From positions 5,704,001 through 5,768,000 of the forward strand of contig CM033111.1 of NCBI GenBank assembly GCA_019321725.1: a DNA stretch of 64,000 bases, in the 5' to 3' direction. The notes under the pieces were generated by a model. That model did not search any database, had not been told where the DNA came from, and saw only the letters and a program-made list of their open reading frames with translations. The position numbers and the translations under genes were made by a program. Source of the DNA: Paulownia fortunei (Eukaryota; Streptophyta; Magnoliopsida; Lamiales; Paulowniaceae). Position 1 is the first letter of the stretch. The number at the start of each line of letters is the position of its first letter. Below, piece by piece: positions 47,127 through 59,672 of this stretch.

Positions 47127-48194
47127 TTTTAGGCCTATGAAAATCTTACATTTATTACGGTTTCTTGTTTCTTTTTTTAACGTTTTCGCCTTTTCTTTTT
47201 GGTAATTTGAGAATTGCTTCTATGGAAACTGGTTTAAGATTTTGAAACCAAATTCTGACAACATGAAAATAACAGAGAAGGATAGCTAGTTGGAATCCGA
47301 GGTAGTGTACTAGTAATATGGGGCACACAAGATTGTACTTGTGCGGTATAATTTACTCTAGTCCTTGAAATTTATATCCATACTAATGTAATGCATAGTA
47401 GAATTAGACTGTAATTGAATTTTTTGTTACTTAATTTCAAATTTTCAGAATTTTTTTAGTGTTCGGGTAAATATTAAGACTTAAATACCTTGATTATAAC
47501 TAAATAATCCAATTTAAATTATCTAAATTAAATCATTGGTTGCCTTGCATATTTGAAGTTTGAATATGTAACTTATATCTAATTAAAATTTTGATGGTCA
47601 AAAACTAATGATTAGGTAATTTAAGAAAAATTCTTAGCGACTAACAGAAAGGACAAATGTAATCATAATAACATCTCCTCCTATCAAGTCTAAATATTAC
47701 TTTGTTAATCTTATATATTACACAACATGGAAAAATCACAATATTAAAAAACTAGGTCCAAGAATGAAAGAGTAGTAGAATTATCATATGTTGTAATTAA
47801 TACTCCAGGCATAAAATACGTATTTTCTACGGTATTCCAAAACCACCACTCATCCCATCTAACTCATGATGAAACTAGAATTGTCATAAAATTACAATGA
47901 TTAGGACATTCTTCCCCACTTTTTTTTTTTTTTTCTGATTTGTTTTTTTCTTCGTGGATACCATATATTAAAGTCTCATGACAAATTCAGGCAAATTCCC
48001 ATCACCCTCTTCCCTATCAATACCCTTTTCTGGCTAAAGTATGAGCTAAGTACTTATTGCCACCTCTTTCCTTTTCACCTGAAAGTACTTTGAAATCTCA
48101 CATTCTTAATTTAGCTTCATAGCTAGATAAATTCTCTTCACTAGACACATTCAAGCATTCTCCTTCAAGGATGGTACCTGGCGCCAATGCTTAA

Positions 48195-48322
48195 TTCTAA
48201 TCAGTTCCACAGTAATTCCAGCAGCATGGGCTTCAGTAGCTTTGAATCTGGCGGCGCCACCGACCATTGTAGAGTTTGAAGGATCTCCAAGCTAAATGTG
48301 ATCTCTTGCAACAATTCATCAT
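48195..48322 (-). other. Exon-like fragment, unrecognised
   Basis: On the minus strand a pyrimidine-rich TTTTTATTGCAG acceptor (ending at 48323) is followed by 41 open codons beginning NDELLQEITFSLEILQ and then a stop. Base composition is higher in G+C than its surroundings. No upstream exon joins in frame, and no family is recognised. It may be a relic exon, part of a non-coding transcript, or chance. Confidence 0.2.
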
Positions 48323-49384
48323 TCTGCAATAAAAACAGCTCCATCAAAAGTTTAACTTTCACCAAGATTCCGGAGATGGCTGCCCTCGGTTGGCACTAAA
48401 GTTTTCATACGAATATTACAAGGAATCGTTTCAGTTTGCAGCTCTAAAATTAGTTTGGACCAAAATTCAGAGTGTCCAGGGCTGAGCTAGCTTTCGAAGC
48501 AACTAATGCTTTATTTTTTGTTTCTTCAAACAGACCAACAGAAAACATAAAACATTGCAAATTGTATTGAGTGTAGGTGCAACTAGATTGAGGGGCCCTC
48601 CTACAATAACAAGTTGCAGTTGATATTTCCCATAAAACCAGGGTAATGGCAGAGTCAACCCACCGGGGCATCCTCTCGTGCATAAATAATTTTTGCTATA
48701 TATTGTCGTAGACTCAACTATAAATATCATAGTTATTTTTATTTTTGTTGAATTTAATATTCTCTTCGTCGCTCTACGTTTCAAATTCTCTAATCAAAAA
48801 GTTGGGTTTTGATTTGATTATCGAAAAATTTTTATCAGATTATTACTTACTCCTTTAATAGCATATTCGTATAATATATTAATATTACAAACTAAAACCT
48901 AAATAATTCTCATCATATCTTGAGAGAATTGACCACAACATCCTCGTTAAACGACTTATATATATATATATATGTATGTGTGTGTATTTATATACCTAAT
49001 CATTGGTGCCAATTTTAATTAATAAATGGTGTGTGTGTTTTCCTGTAAATATGCAAATATACATACTTTATGTCAAAATTACAGATGTTGACTTTAACCA
49101 GTCAATAAATATCTATGCCGCTTATGATCTTCGATCCTTACTAGATTGATAAAATTGGCATGAAATCAAAAAAGTACTAGATACTCAACAAAGGTCATCC
49201 ATAATTATATTAAAAAAGTTTAAATAAGTCAAAAGATATCATAATCAAGTAGATTGCTAAAAGTAAAATAAGATACATCTTTGAGTCTTATATGGAAGTA
49301 TTTATAGTAATTAGTGTACTTAATCCAATCATGAGCACAACTCTTGTTAGTTGTTAGGATTTTACATGGATAGAGAGATTCAAA

Positions 49385-50320
49385 TCCTAACTTTACAATT
49401 TTTTATCATAAAATGCTCATTATACCTTTCATTTGTTAGGCATGAGTGTATATAAATTTTAATCTCAACTATTGAATCTCATATAAAAATTTGATGACAG
49501 CAGATCGCATATAAATTTTATAATTCGTTATACCTTATTATAAACCAAAACCAATCATCTATATTTATACTCAAAATGAATTGCTTGTATTTACACTCAA
49601 AATTTTCCAGAAAGATCCCAATTGTTAGATATTATCTAAAGTTAAAAGTCCATATTTCCATTCATTCTTTTTTTTTTTTCAAAAAATATAAAAGTTGGGG
49701 CAAGTATAGGTGGGTATGTGTGGGTGTACTAGTGTCAGGTTGGGGGTGGCAAGAGGTGTATAATGTGGTGTATGTGGTGGGGCGAGGAGTTGTGGAGTGT
49801 GGGGTTGTATGGCACTAGGCGGGAGAGTTGGAACAGTGAGTGCTGGTGGCGGGATGATGAGAGAAAGGGGTGGGTAGGCAATAATGAACAAGAGAGGTGC
49901 CCCAAATGGGATTGCAACGGTGGGGTTGGGATGGCTAGGAGTTGGGGTGGGTAGGGATGGAAGAAATAGAAAAGATAAAAAAAAGTAAAAAAAAAACAAC
50001 AACAAAAATGGACCGATCCAATTTGAACTAAAAATAATTTACAATTTTTAAACTTTTTTTGAAAAATATAATGTTTTTGTTTGATTTAAATAAAAGTGAT
50101 AAATATAACCGTCTAATATCTAAAATTTTCATAAATTATTATTAACTTTGATTTATGGTACGCATATTTCAAATTTAGTCATGCATCAATAAAATAAAAG
50201 TTTTACGCAAAATTTTAATACACACAAAGTGTTATTTAAGTAATTTTAACACATGTGAAGTTTTTGCAATTTTAATATACTACATGGGGCATTTATGAAT
50301 TTTATCTCTTTTTCCAAGTG
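49385..50320. mobile_element. G-rich inverted-repeat element, copy in the IAR1-SOS1 spacer
   Basis: Shares with 56340-57290, on the same strand, the word order TAACTTTA, AAATGC-C-TTATA-CCTTT-ATTTGTTAG, then an oligo-T/A stretch, then a strongly G-rich core (49697-49965: GGTTGGGGGTGG, AGTTGGGGTGGG). Its right end (TTTTGCAATTTTAATATACTA then GGGGCATTTATGAATTT) is the inverted counterpart of the left end of the other copy. The left end of this copy is not visible, so it is probably truncated. It carries no transposase. Confidence 0.55.
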
Positions 50321-50958
50321 AATGTGATGCCTTACCCTTTACAAGGCACGCATACATCTCTTAATTAAATGTCCATTATTGTTTGTTTATATTATCACTT
50401 ATGCATATATTTATACGTGAAAATTCATTATTTATCCTAGTCAATTAGTGAATCATCTTCTATTAGAGTTATTATTGTTACTTCATCAATTCATTTGCAT
50501 TATAAAAACTTGAATAGTTCACAAAAAAAAAAGAAAGGAAAAACTTAAATCGCTAAATATATTTTTATATTCCATTTCAATATATTAGCATCTATCTCTA
50601 AATTTTACATTTTGACATCTTATTGTTTTCTCTTATTTTTTCCCCCAACAGTCAATTTTAATATTAATCTAAACGCAATTTCATTAGCGCTATTTATTTA
50701 TTTTTTACCCACAAAAATAAAATGGTGAGCATCAATATTTTTATTTGTAATTCTCTCAATGTTTGCACGTGAAAATAATTTTTAAATTTATATGAGCATA
50801 TTACTACCGAGCATCACATTCTCTGACTTGCTAATTGAATTATAGCCACAATCAATTTCTAAATTTGATAGTATCGATTCTTTCATTTTAGAATCACGTG
50901 ACGACCATTAGAGTTACATCAAAGTATGAACGTTTAGTATTTCAAATTGGAAAAGTTA

Positions 50959-51042
50959 AGGAATATGGAATTTTAGTACTTTACTCCACTAATATTATTA
51001 AGGAATATGGAATTTTAGTACTTTACTCCACTAATATTATTA
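50959..51042 (+). repeat. Perfect tandem duplication, 2 x 42 bp
   Basis: AGGAATATGGAATTTTAGTA begins both copies (50959 and 51001), and the 42-base unit is identical in both, ending TAATATTATTA. With no differences, the duplication is recent, or could be an assembly artefact. Confidence 0.95.
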
Positions 51043-52683
51043 CAACTTACATATTATTTGAAGATTTTACGTTGATATTAGTATTTCAGTAACATTTGAA
51101 TTGAATAAAAATATTGATATTGGGATATTCATAACATGGTAGATTATGAAAACTTTATTACATTATTAAGTAGAAACTTGGAATGAATAGCAAGCTTATC
51201 AACATTGAAATTTAAAAACTAAAATAGAAAAAACCCAAATCTAAATTCTATATTTGCATAATTTCTTAACTATGGCGTATCTTTTAACAAGTTAGATTAT
51301 GAGAACTTGATTTCAAGATCAAGTATAAATTCGAAATAAGTGAAAAAATAAAATTATATATCAAATTCTACAATGTGAGGAAGGCATCTCATATTCCATT
51401 AAACCACTTGCAAGCTTAACTTTTACCCTCTAAGGTGAGGAGCCACTTTGGAATATGAAAGGTTTTCATAAAGCCTAACAAATGAGGGTTAGACATGACC
51501 ATGGAATAGAATAAAGATTTTACCAAGAAGAGAGGAAATATTCTACGAGAGAATATGTAAAAAGAATTTCTAAAGTGAGGTAACAAAAAGTAAATGTGGT
51601 TGTCATGATAATTAACACCACAAAGTCTTGCCTAATGCAACAAAGATGAGTTATTCTTAATTATGAACACCGATGTTCATCAGATATTTGATATGGACAC
51701 ACGATAAGATATTTATTTACTAATAAATTAAATGATATCAAACAACTATATTAATCAATTAATCATCTTAATTATCTAAAAAATTTAATTGTTTATATAA
51801 TCGAAATTTATGCAATTTCTCTCTTCTATTAAATCTAACTTTATCCCAAAAATGATTGAGGCTCGAATTACTAATAAGTATAGTATGAGGGATGAAAAAG
51901 AGAAAGATAATTTGATTTCAAAGTTCTTTAAAGTTTTTCATGAAAGAATAAAGGAAAAAATAACGCTTTAAAATAATAAAATAATTGAGAACAAATTGAA
52001 AAAAATAAAAATTGTATAGAATTATAATACATGACACGGAAAGAAAAGTTGAATTTCACGGTTATTACGTAGACAATGAGGCAAGCCTTCACGTACATGT
52101 AATACTTATGAAAATAATTTGCTCTAGCATTATAGTCTTTATCACTAGCCTATCTTGTTAAAATTCAACTTGTACATAGATTATTAGTACTATCAAAACA
52201 AGTACAATAATGTTTTCCTCTTTCCAATGATAACAAAATATATACAACCAAGAACATCAAAGTACCTAACCACACATGGTCATATCACAAATTCATTACT
52301 TTTTTCTTAGTATTTCCACAATGACAACAAAAGTATCATGCCAAACAGTGTTCTAACACATGTTTGTTTCATCATGCACCTGCTTTACTCATGGCCATCG
52401 AATCGTAGAATGGTTTTCACAGAATCATACCCATCCTCTAATACCAATAGATGGACAGTGTGTTTTCGACACGGCCCGTCCAAGAATTGACTCAGTTGGC
52501 AATCTTACTGCAGGTCTCTACTCTCTCTCTCTCACTACAAACCATAGCATAGATTTCAATTTGCCAACTTGAAGAAGCATCCAAATCAGTATATTGTCAT
52601 TTCAAGAAGCATTGATTGCATGATAATAAAAGTTTTTCCTTCTCAAGATTGAAGTGTGAGTTCACCAACTGTGAAGCTGGATC

Positions 52684-55600
52684 ATGGCGTCAATTTTGAC
52701 TCGTGGGACGATGTCTTTGCCGCTGAGAGTATTGGAAGAGGGCTCTTCTTCTTCTTCTTCTTCTTCGAATGGTAATCCAACAGACGCGGTGATATTCGTC
52801 GGGATCAGCTTAGTGTTGGGGATAGCAAGTCGGCACGCTCTCAGGGGTACGCGTGTGCCCTACACTGTCGCGCTGCTTATTCTCGGCATTGGCCTTGGTG
52901 CCTTAGGTTTGTTTCTATTTCTGTGTTGTTAATTGAACTCTAAATGAGATTTTATCTGCACGTGTACTTATATGGTTTTCTTGGGCTATTTATGTTGTCA
53001 TGTAAATGGGAATTTTGTTTACTTTTCTATTTTCTTTTCTTGTGCTTGTTGCCATCTGTTTCATTTAGCTGTAAGTGATCGGGGTCAGAATCTCTTTCAG
53101 GCTAGCGTGGAAATTGCCTGAAATTAAAACAGTTTTAGGCCTCTTTGTTGTATCATTCACTAGCCCTCCGATGCTCAACTCAGGACAAGGTAGGAGAGAT
53201 AAGATTGATACTTGAGTAGAGAGTAAATTTAGCTATGTAAGAAGATACCTGACCAAATGATTTCTCTGGCTATCTATACGGCTATTGTAGAAATTAATTA
53301 ACTTGCCCTTCCCTCACAATGGATTTGAGCAACTTTAGTGACTTTCCTTGTGAATTTACTTTCGAGCCTTTGGTGTAGAAATAATCCTGATGGAGATTCT
53401 ATGCACATCGTATTGATTATTTTCTTCCCTACTACTTTAAGGAATATGCTTTGGATGTGAAATTGAATGATGGATTATGCATATGCAGAAGAGATATGGC
53501 AGGTGATCACTACTCATTAGCATCAATTGTTGTTTTTGTTAATTGAGAAACCAAATAATGGTCAAACTATAGTTTGATGCAACACTCTCAACATCAAATA
53601 TCTCGAGTGAATTAATTCAGTTTCAGAAAATACAGGACACTCCCTAAGAAAAAATTTAAAGCAGGCTGACACCATACGTATCGACAATCTTTGCCCATTT
53701 CATGCTACAAGACAGACTCTGTGTGTGTGTATGTGTGTGACTGCTTGTGTGTGACACAGACAGGGGCACTTTCAAATGCACACACACAACAAGAGAAAGT
53801 GAGAGGATGGAGAAGTTGGCCCATTAATTTTAATTCCTTCATCCACTATTACATCTTCCTATTTCTAGTTCGGGATGTCGCAAATAATATCCTTTTTTCC
53901 CCAGAATATCTAGAAGACATGGCTAACAAAGATTCTTGATCATTAATTTTCCAAGTGAATTTAAAGTTTTACATCAGATGGCCATTTTTTTAATTCTCAC
54001 CTTAAATTTTTTGACTATCAAAATCATCTTGTGTAATTGTGGAGGGAGTATTAGATTGTTCTTGTTGCTTCTTTATATATGAATGCTGAGCTGGAGATAT
54101 TGGTAAAAATATGCTGTCACACCGACCACTCATCGAACCTGCACTTAGGAAAAGTAATGCTTTTATTAGTATATGTACAAGCTTTTGTCCTGAAAATAAA
54201 TACATTTTCCTGTAAACATTGAACTGTTTCGTTAGCAAGATAATCCGGACCCTATTTTTATTGGTCAATTTAGCAAATTGGAAACTGAATTATCTGATCA
54301 CAGCTGAATTCCAAGCTCCCTTTCTAATCATAGCTATTGGTATTGATAGAACCTCACTGAGAGCTGAACTTTTTCTTCTTTCTTTTCTTTTTTAACTGTG
54401 CGAAGAAGTGACTGGGGAAAAAAGTGACCTTTTGATTCAAATTCATTAACATGTAACCTGTACAATATCTTTTTCTTTCAAGCTCACTAGGTGCTTTGAT
54501 GAAATAATTTCTTCTACTATGTTATCTGCTTCCTCTTCTGTTTTGTTGTGATTCTGGTGAATAATTGATTTTCGGTTCATTGTTAAGTGAGCAATCTTAT
54601 GAACTACTTCAAGTCTATCAAAAATAAGATTTTGCTCAAGTTTTGAGATCTTAGTGCACTTTTTTACAGAATATGGAACACATCACCGGTTGGGAAAGAT
54701 TGGCGATGGGATTCGCCTATGTAAGCTTATATTCACTTTCCTTTAAAGTTCCCAAGATCAGCTGCTCTAAGAAATTGTTTACTTCATGCAGTTTTCGGTA
54801 AAACACATGTTATATATCTGATAATCTATTAGCTGTTAATAAAAGGTATCTCATTGCTCCTTTTGTAGGGGCTAATATTGATCCTGATCTTCTACTGGCT
54901 GTGTTCCTTCCTGCACTTCTCTTTGAGAGTTCATTTTCAATGGAAGTGCACCAGATAAAGGTTCTTCTGCTCAACTTCTCCGTTTATTTTTATTTTTATT
55001 TTCCTTTGACAAATATGGTCATGTACAATTGCTTTCCTGCATATCTTATCCCACTAATATTATGGATGCTTTTTATGTGCAAAGAGGTGAAGTGCCTTGA
55101 AGGCAATTAATTCTAGAACAGTGTTGATAGAGGTATGTTGGCGCTTTGTAAATGGTGCTTGTTATAAGCTTGAAATTCTAAAGGGGTGTAATTGTAGTAA
55201 AGCTTAGCAATTAGCTGAGAATAATTGATGTTGACAATTTGGAGAAAAGAATAAGAGGGACTTTAATGATTTTTACAATGTACATAGAAACTGTAGAGTG
55301 ACTTATTTTGTGCCTTTTTCTAAATGGAAACTATTCCATCTACTAAAGATACATTTTTTATAATTTTTTGATCATATACATAAACTGTTTTTTCCTTATC
55401 CTCATTGCTAGGTGTTTGACTTCCATTAGTTTTATGTATGTTTCGCTTAAGATAATTTATTATGGTGCTTCTTCACAAATATTCACTTCTAAAAGATGCA
55501 TTGCGTAATTTTATGTATTTGCGCAGTTGCTTTGCTTTATCATTTGGATAATTTTGCACTAATGCGACGCTTTGATGTAGACTAGCTGATAGTTACCTCT

Positions 55601-58600
55601 AGATAGCACTTGTAGCATATTTCTCTCTTTAACTGCAATTCATTCTCCTTCGTTCTGTCTTTCTTCATCCTTGCATAAAAGGCTTCTTAATCTGCTCTAT
55701 ACCTTTTTGTAATACATTAGGGATAAGATTTTTCAGTTGTTTTATTTTGTATCCACTGATATGGGCAGCCATCTGACCATTTTTATTTGTGATTTTGGAA
55801 CACGTTGAAATCCCACCATAGTAATTTAGAGGAGAAAACATCAAAATAAAAGAAAATTGAGGAAGATCATTTCCATTTTTTAGAGTTATATGTATGGTTG
55901 TGGACAAATATTAGTACTTTTCGTGTAAAATAGCTCAACTTGAATCTTAAGAACTAAAAAGTCTCTTATTCATGAACAAAGAGAACCCAGAACACAATTC
56001 TTGTGCTACTACGTACCCCCTCCCTACCATTGAGACTAGGCTGTAACCTCATAAGCCAAGCTTTCACGAGTGACCTTGTCTTTCCTTGCATCCTGCATGT
56101 TATCCCAGTCTCATCCTCAGGTGTTATTGTGCATTCCATCCTATCCTCGCTATAAGTCCTGTGCTTGCATGTGGGGTGCTGCAATTTAAATTCTATCGAG
56201 TGTTATGCAATGCTAGCTAGTTCCCATATACTAGAACTATTCCAATAAAAAACTTGAATCATCAAATACCTTGTTTCACATTTTTGGGTTCCTATAGTGA
56301 GGATTATCACAAATTATAAAAGGGTCCCACATTGATTAATAAATGGGTAAATTGCATAACCCCCCCCCCCCCCCCCTAGTATTTTGCCAAAGTTGCAAAA
56401 AATCCTCCAATCTTAGAAAATAGCCAAAAAAACTCTGTTATTGAAATTCAACTTGCATTCCATCGTCGTCAAATAACCCTAACTTTATGAAATTTTATGT
56501 TGAAATGCCCGTTATATCCTTTAATTTGTTAGACGTCTGTTTTTATAAAATTTAAATATCAATTGTTGGATCTTATATAAGAATGTAATGACCATATGAA
56601 AATCTTATCAACCTGTTAGATCTTACAAAACGATTGCCAATCTTATCATACAAGTTTTTCAAAGAAGAAAAACTTCCATCCTTTAGATCTCATGATCTCA
56701 TCTGGAATCAAGATCAAAGGCCCATGTTTTCAGTTATTATTTTTTTTAAAAAAAAGTTGTACTTGTTACATTATTCTCATTCAATTTCTTAAAAACACAA
56801 AAAATTCCCTCACAATAAAAAAAAAAAAAAATTGGTTGGAGGAGGTCTGGGTTGGGTGCTACTAGTGCTAGTGTGGGGTAGGAGTGGTGGCTGGTGCTGG
56901 TGGGATGGGATCTGGGATTTCGGGGCAGGTTCAGGCAGTGTTGGGCTGAGCTTTTAGGCGGGGATGGGTAATTTGGGGTGTTTAAGGCTGGCGGGTGTGG
57001 GAGAAGGGGGGCTTTTAGTGTGCTTGGGGGTCGGGGCGTAGGGGTTTAGTGTGCTTGAGGTTAGGGTGCAGGGTGGCTAGGGTTTAGTAGGAATTGGGGT
57101 TGGGGGTGGCGGCCTGTTGGCTCTAGAAGTAGGGTTGGTGGTGGCTGTGGTGGAGTTTTGGGTGGGTCGTAGAGGTGCAGATGGCGTGGGGTGGGTGCTA
57201 GGTTGTGGGAGAGGGAGACTCGTGGGGTAGGGTGGGTGCTAGGTGGTGGGGAAGGGGGGCTCGTGTGTTGTCCCTTACCACATTCCAGGCCTAGACAGAA
57301 ATTCCTTTCCTTTTGTGAATCAATTTCACGGAGATTCCAAATCTTAATTTGACAGATGATGTCCAAATTCTTTTGCTAGAGGCATAAGCTTATACGTGGA
57401 TGGTTTGCTATGTGACATTTCCATGTGTTCTTATGTGCCAATCCCAAAAGCAAGATTAGGAGTGATCACTATTCCTTAATTGGTGTAGCGAAACAGCAAT
57501 ATACGCTCAACCAAGGATTTGAGCTGAGTCCTGTTGATTCTAACCTGCCGTATGCTGCCCTATTGCTTTTTGCCTTCAACTTTAATTATTTTTTCACATT
57601 TTGGTTGTAACTCACTGTTGTTCAATTTGCTGAGGGTTTTTATGATTGAAAATCTTATACTGAACCATTTGCCATTTGTTTTTCCCTCCCAATAAAGAGG
57701 TGTATAATGCAAATGTTTCTACTTGCTGGGCCTGGAGTGCTCATTTCAACCTTTTGTCTTGGGGCTGCTTTAAAGGTTTGAGGAATTCTGCTTTATATGC
57801 TGTTGACTTTGTTTTTCATTATTCTGAAATTTAAGAAATTGTAGCTTGCTTTTCCTTATAACTGGAGCTGGAAAACATCATTACTGCTTGGCGGTCTCCT
57901 CAGTGCTACTGATCCTGTAGCTGTTGTAGCCCTCCTGAAAGAGCTGGGAGCTAGCAAAAAATTGAGTACTATAATTGAAGGAGAGTCCTTGATGAATGAT
58001 GGGTATAATTATCAATAAATGCTGTAATAACTGACTCTTTCAATTGTCGCAAAAGAATACTGCTCTGATGTTCTGACATGTGTAGTTGGTTAACTTGTAA
58101 TTGGCAGTCGTTTGATTTCTTCCTCTGGAAATCTAATTATACTTGGCCAGTGTGTTCCCATTAAAAGTATTTTGTCTGTGATTTCAGGACAGCAATTGTG
58201 GTCTATCAATTATTTTATCGGATGGTTCTTGGCTGGAGCTTTAATTGGGGAGCCTTAATCAAATTTTTGTCACAAGTCTCTCTTGGAGCGTATGTTCATA
58301 TACTTTTGATAGACAATAATGCCCGATATGTATAGCTTAATTGCTTCTTTCATGGTACAGTGTAGGTATCGGTCTTGCTTTTGGGATAGCATCTGTCTTG
58401 TGGCTGGGATTTATATTCAATGACACAGTTATAGAAATTTCTTTGACACTTGCTGTGAGCTACGTAGCCTACTTCACAGTATGTACCTTACTAAACATGT
58501 GCAGTTTAATTATATGGTTCTTCATTGTTGATTTGGGTGTATTATATCACAGGCGATTTTTTTTTTCTTGCTCTTTTAGATGAGTTATAGGTGTAATGTA

Positions 58601-59672
58601 CTCAAAAGTAATCTTCGAATCTGTATTAATTTGGTTTTAATATCTATTTTGATGTATATTTAGTTGCTTTGACATGGTTCAGGCCATGTTTTCTCTAATC
58701 TGGCCTTGTGGTGTCCTGCTAACCTGTGGACATTCTACTTTTATGTATTGTAGGTCATTTTTCTTTCCCTGAAGACAAATATGTAATAACCATTCCAGAA
58801 TGTCCTTGTTATAATCATTCTGAATTATATTCAGAAAGAGAAGTCTTCTTGTTTCAAATAATCTGCAAGCCCCATAGTGTTACAGGATAATGAGTTAAGA
58901 TTACAAAGAAATTTTGCTGAGACACATCACGTAAATTAGCCAAATTCTCGCTGTATGGAGGAACCCTTAGTGCTGCAACATTTCATTTTCAAACATTTTT
59001 TTTATCTTGCTCTTGTTTTTATCATTACTAATCTTCATAATGCTTTGATCCCTATTTGGAACCAGATGCTGCAGAACATGACTACATTTTAAGCTAATTG
59101 TTGAGTGAAAATGTTGTAAATTGAACTAACAACAGATAAATTAAAACTTAAGGGATTATGAGTTGCAATTGCTACTTGAAGGACTAAAACGTGAGACTTT
59201 GTATATAAGTTGATTGTCAACTAGTTCAATTTACCTTGTTCTACACCTTCTTCTAACTTTGGATGTTTGATGTAATAAGGATTTCTGAAATGTGTTCTTG
59301 AGTTCTTATTTGCACAGAAAAATCAAACAGGCATATATTGTTGTTTTCCTCTCAATAAATGCAGCTTTTTTAAATGTGATTTTCTTCGATTTAATGACGC
59401 TTGGATAACAATTATTCATCTTTTCTTTATCATTGTCTTTTATATGAGAAAAACTGAGCGCAAATTATCTGTGACAGGCTCAAGAAGGACTTGACGTTTC
59501 TGGAGTTTTGACAGTCATGACTTTGGGGATGTAGGTTCCATTATTTTCATAAGATTGATCATACCACTTGAATAAACAGCTGCCCTGAAATGAGATGCAT
59601 GGACAGGTTCTACTCTGCTGTGGCTCGAACTGCCTTTAAGGGTGAAAGTCAGCAAAGCTTGCATCATTTTTG
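52684..59672 (+). CDS. SOS1: SOS1-type plasma-membrane Na+/H+ antiporter, exons 1-9 (3' part outside window)
   Basis: Exons: 52684-52906, 54670-54720, 54869-54960, 57698-57775, 57845-58002, 58188-58289, 58361-58478, 59478-59530, 59607-59672, 941 nt in frame, giving the first 313 or so of about 1150 residues. The N-terminus carries a Ser run (EEGSSSSSSSSNGNPTDAV) before helix 1. Family blocks: RGTRVPYTVALL, LLAVFLPALLFESSFSMEVH, GGLLSATDPVAVVALLKELG, IIEGESLMNDG-TAIVVYQ, FIFNDTVIEISLTLAVSY, LTVMTLGM-FYSAVARTAFKG. Family knowledge: SOS1/NHX7 exports Na+ and is activated by SOS2/SOS3 through its long cytosolic tail, which is not in the window. Intron 3 (2.7 kb) holds a G-rich element. The intron after exon 9 holds a copia element, and no exon 10 is found before 64000. 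The exon 4 acceptor is an unusual AAG. Second-best match is the close paralogue NHX8. Confidence 0.93.
56340..57290. mobile_element. G-rich inverted-repeat element, copy inside SOS1 intron 3
   Basis: The left end is TAAATTGCATAAC, a run of 17 C (56360-56376), then TAGTATTTTGCCAAAGTTGC, the inverted image of the right end of the copy at 49385-50320. A common body with CCTTTAATTTGTTAGACG follows, then an A-run and a G-rich core (about 56840-57270) with words such as GGGGGTCGGGGCGTAGGGG. No open frame is of interest. The right terminal repeat is not visible, so this copy has lost its end. The G-rich strand is the SOS1 sense strand. Confidence 0.6.

Larger units (their letters stand above)
46945..52683. 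other. Intergenic between divergent IAR1 and SOS1 genes, 5.7 kb
   Basis: Apart from the small ORF at 47019-47126 and repeats listed separately, it is AT-rich. A TA/TG microsatellite lies at about 48957-48985. A G+C-richer patch at 48170-48700 has exon-like traits on the minus strand but no assignable gene. The last part before 52684 contains a CT run (52517-52534) and should be the SOS1 leader or promoter. Confidence 0.55.

Noticed and set aside
49576..50005. Open frames rich in Gly/Trp/Val (+) or Pro/Thr/His (-)
   Set aside because: Products of the low-complexity G-rich core of a repeat; no start context and no domain.
52620..52652. 10-codon upstream ORF before SOS1
   Set aside because: Very short, weak context, and the transcription start is unknown; nothing separates it from chance.
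57061..57366. Pro/His-rich 101-codon minus frame
   Set aside because: Low-complexity translation of the G-rich element inside SOS1 intron 3.
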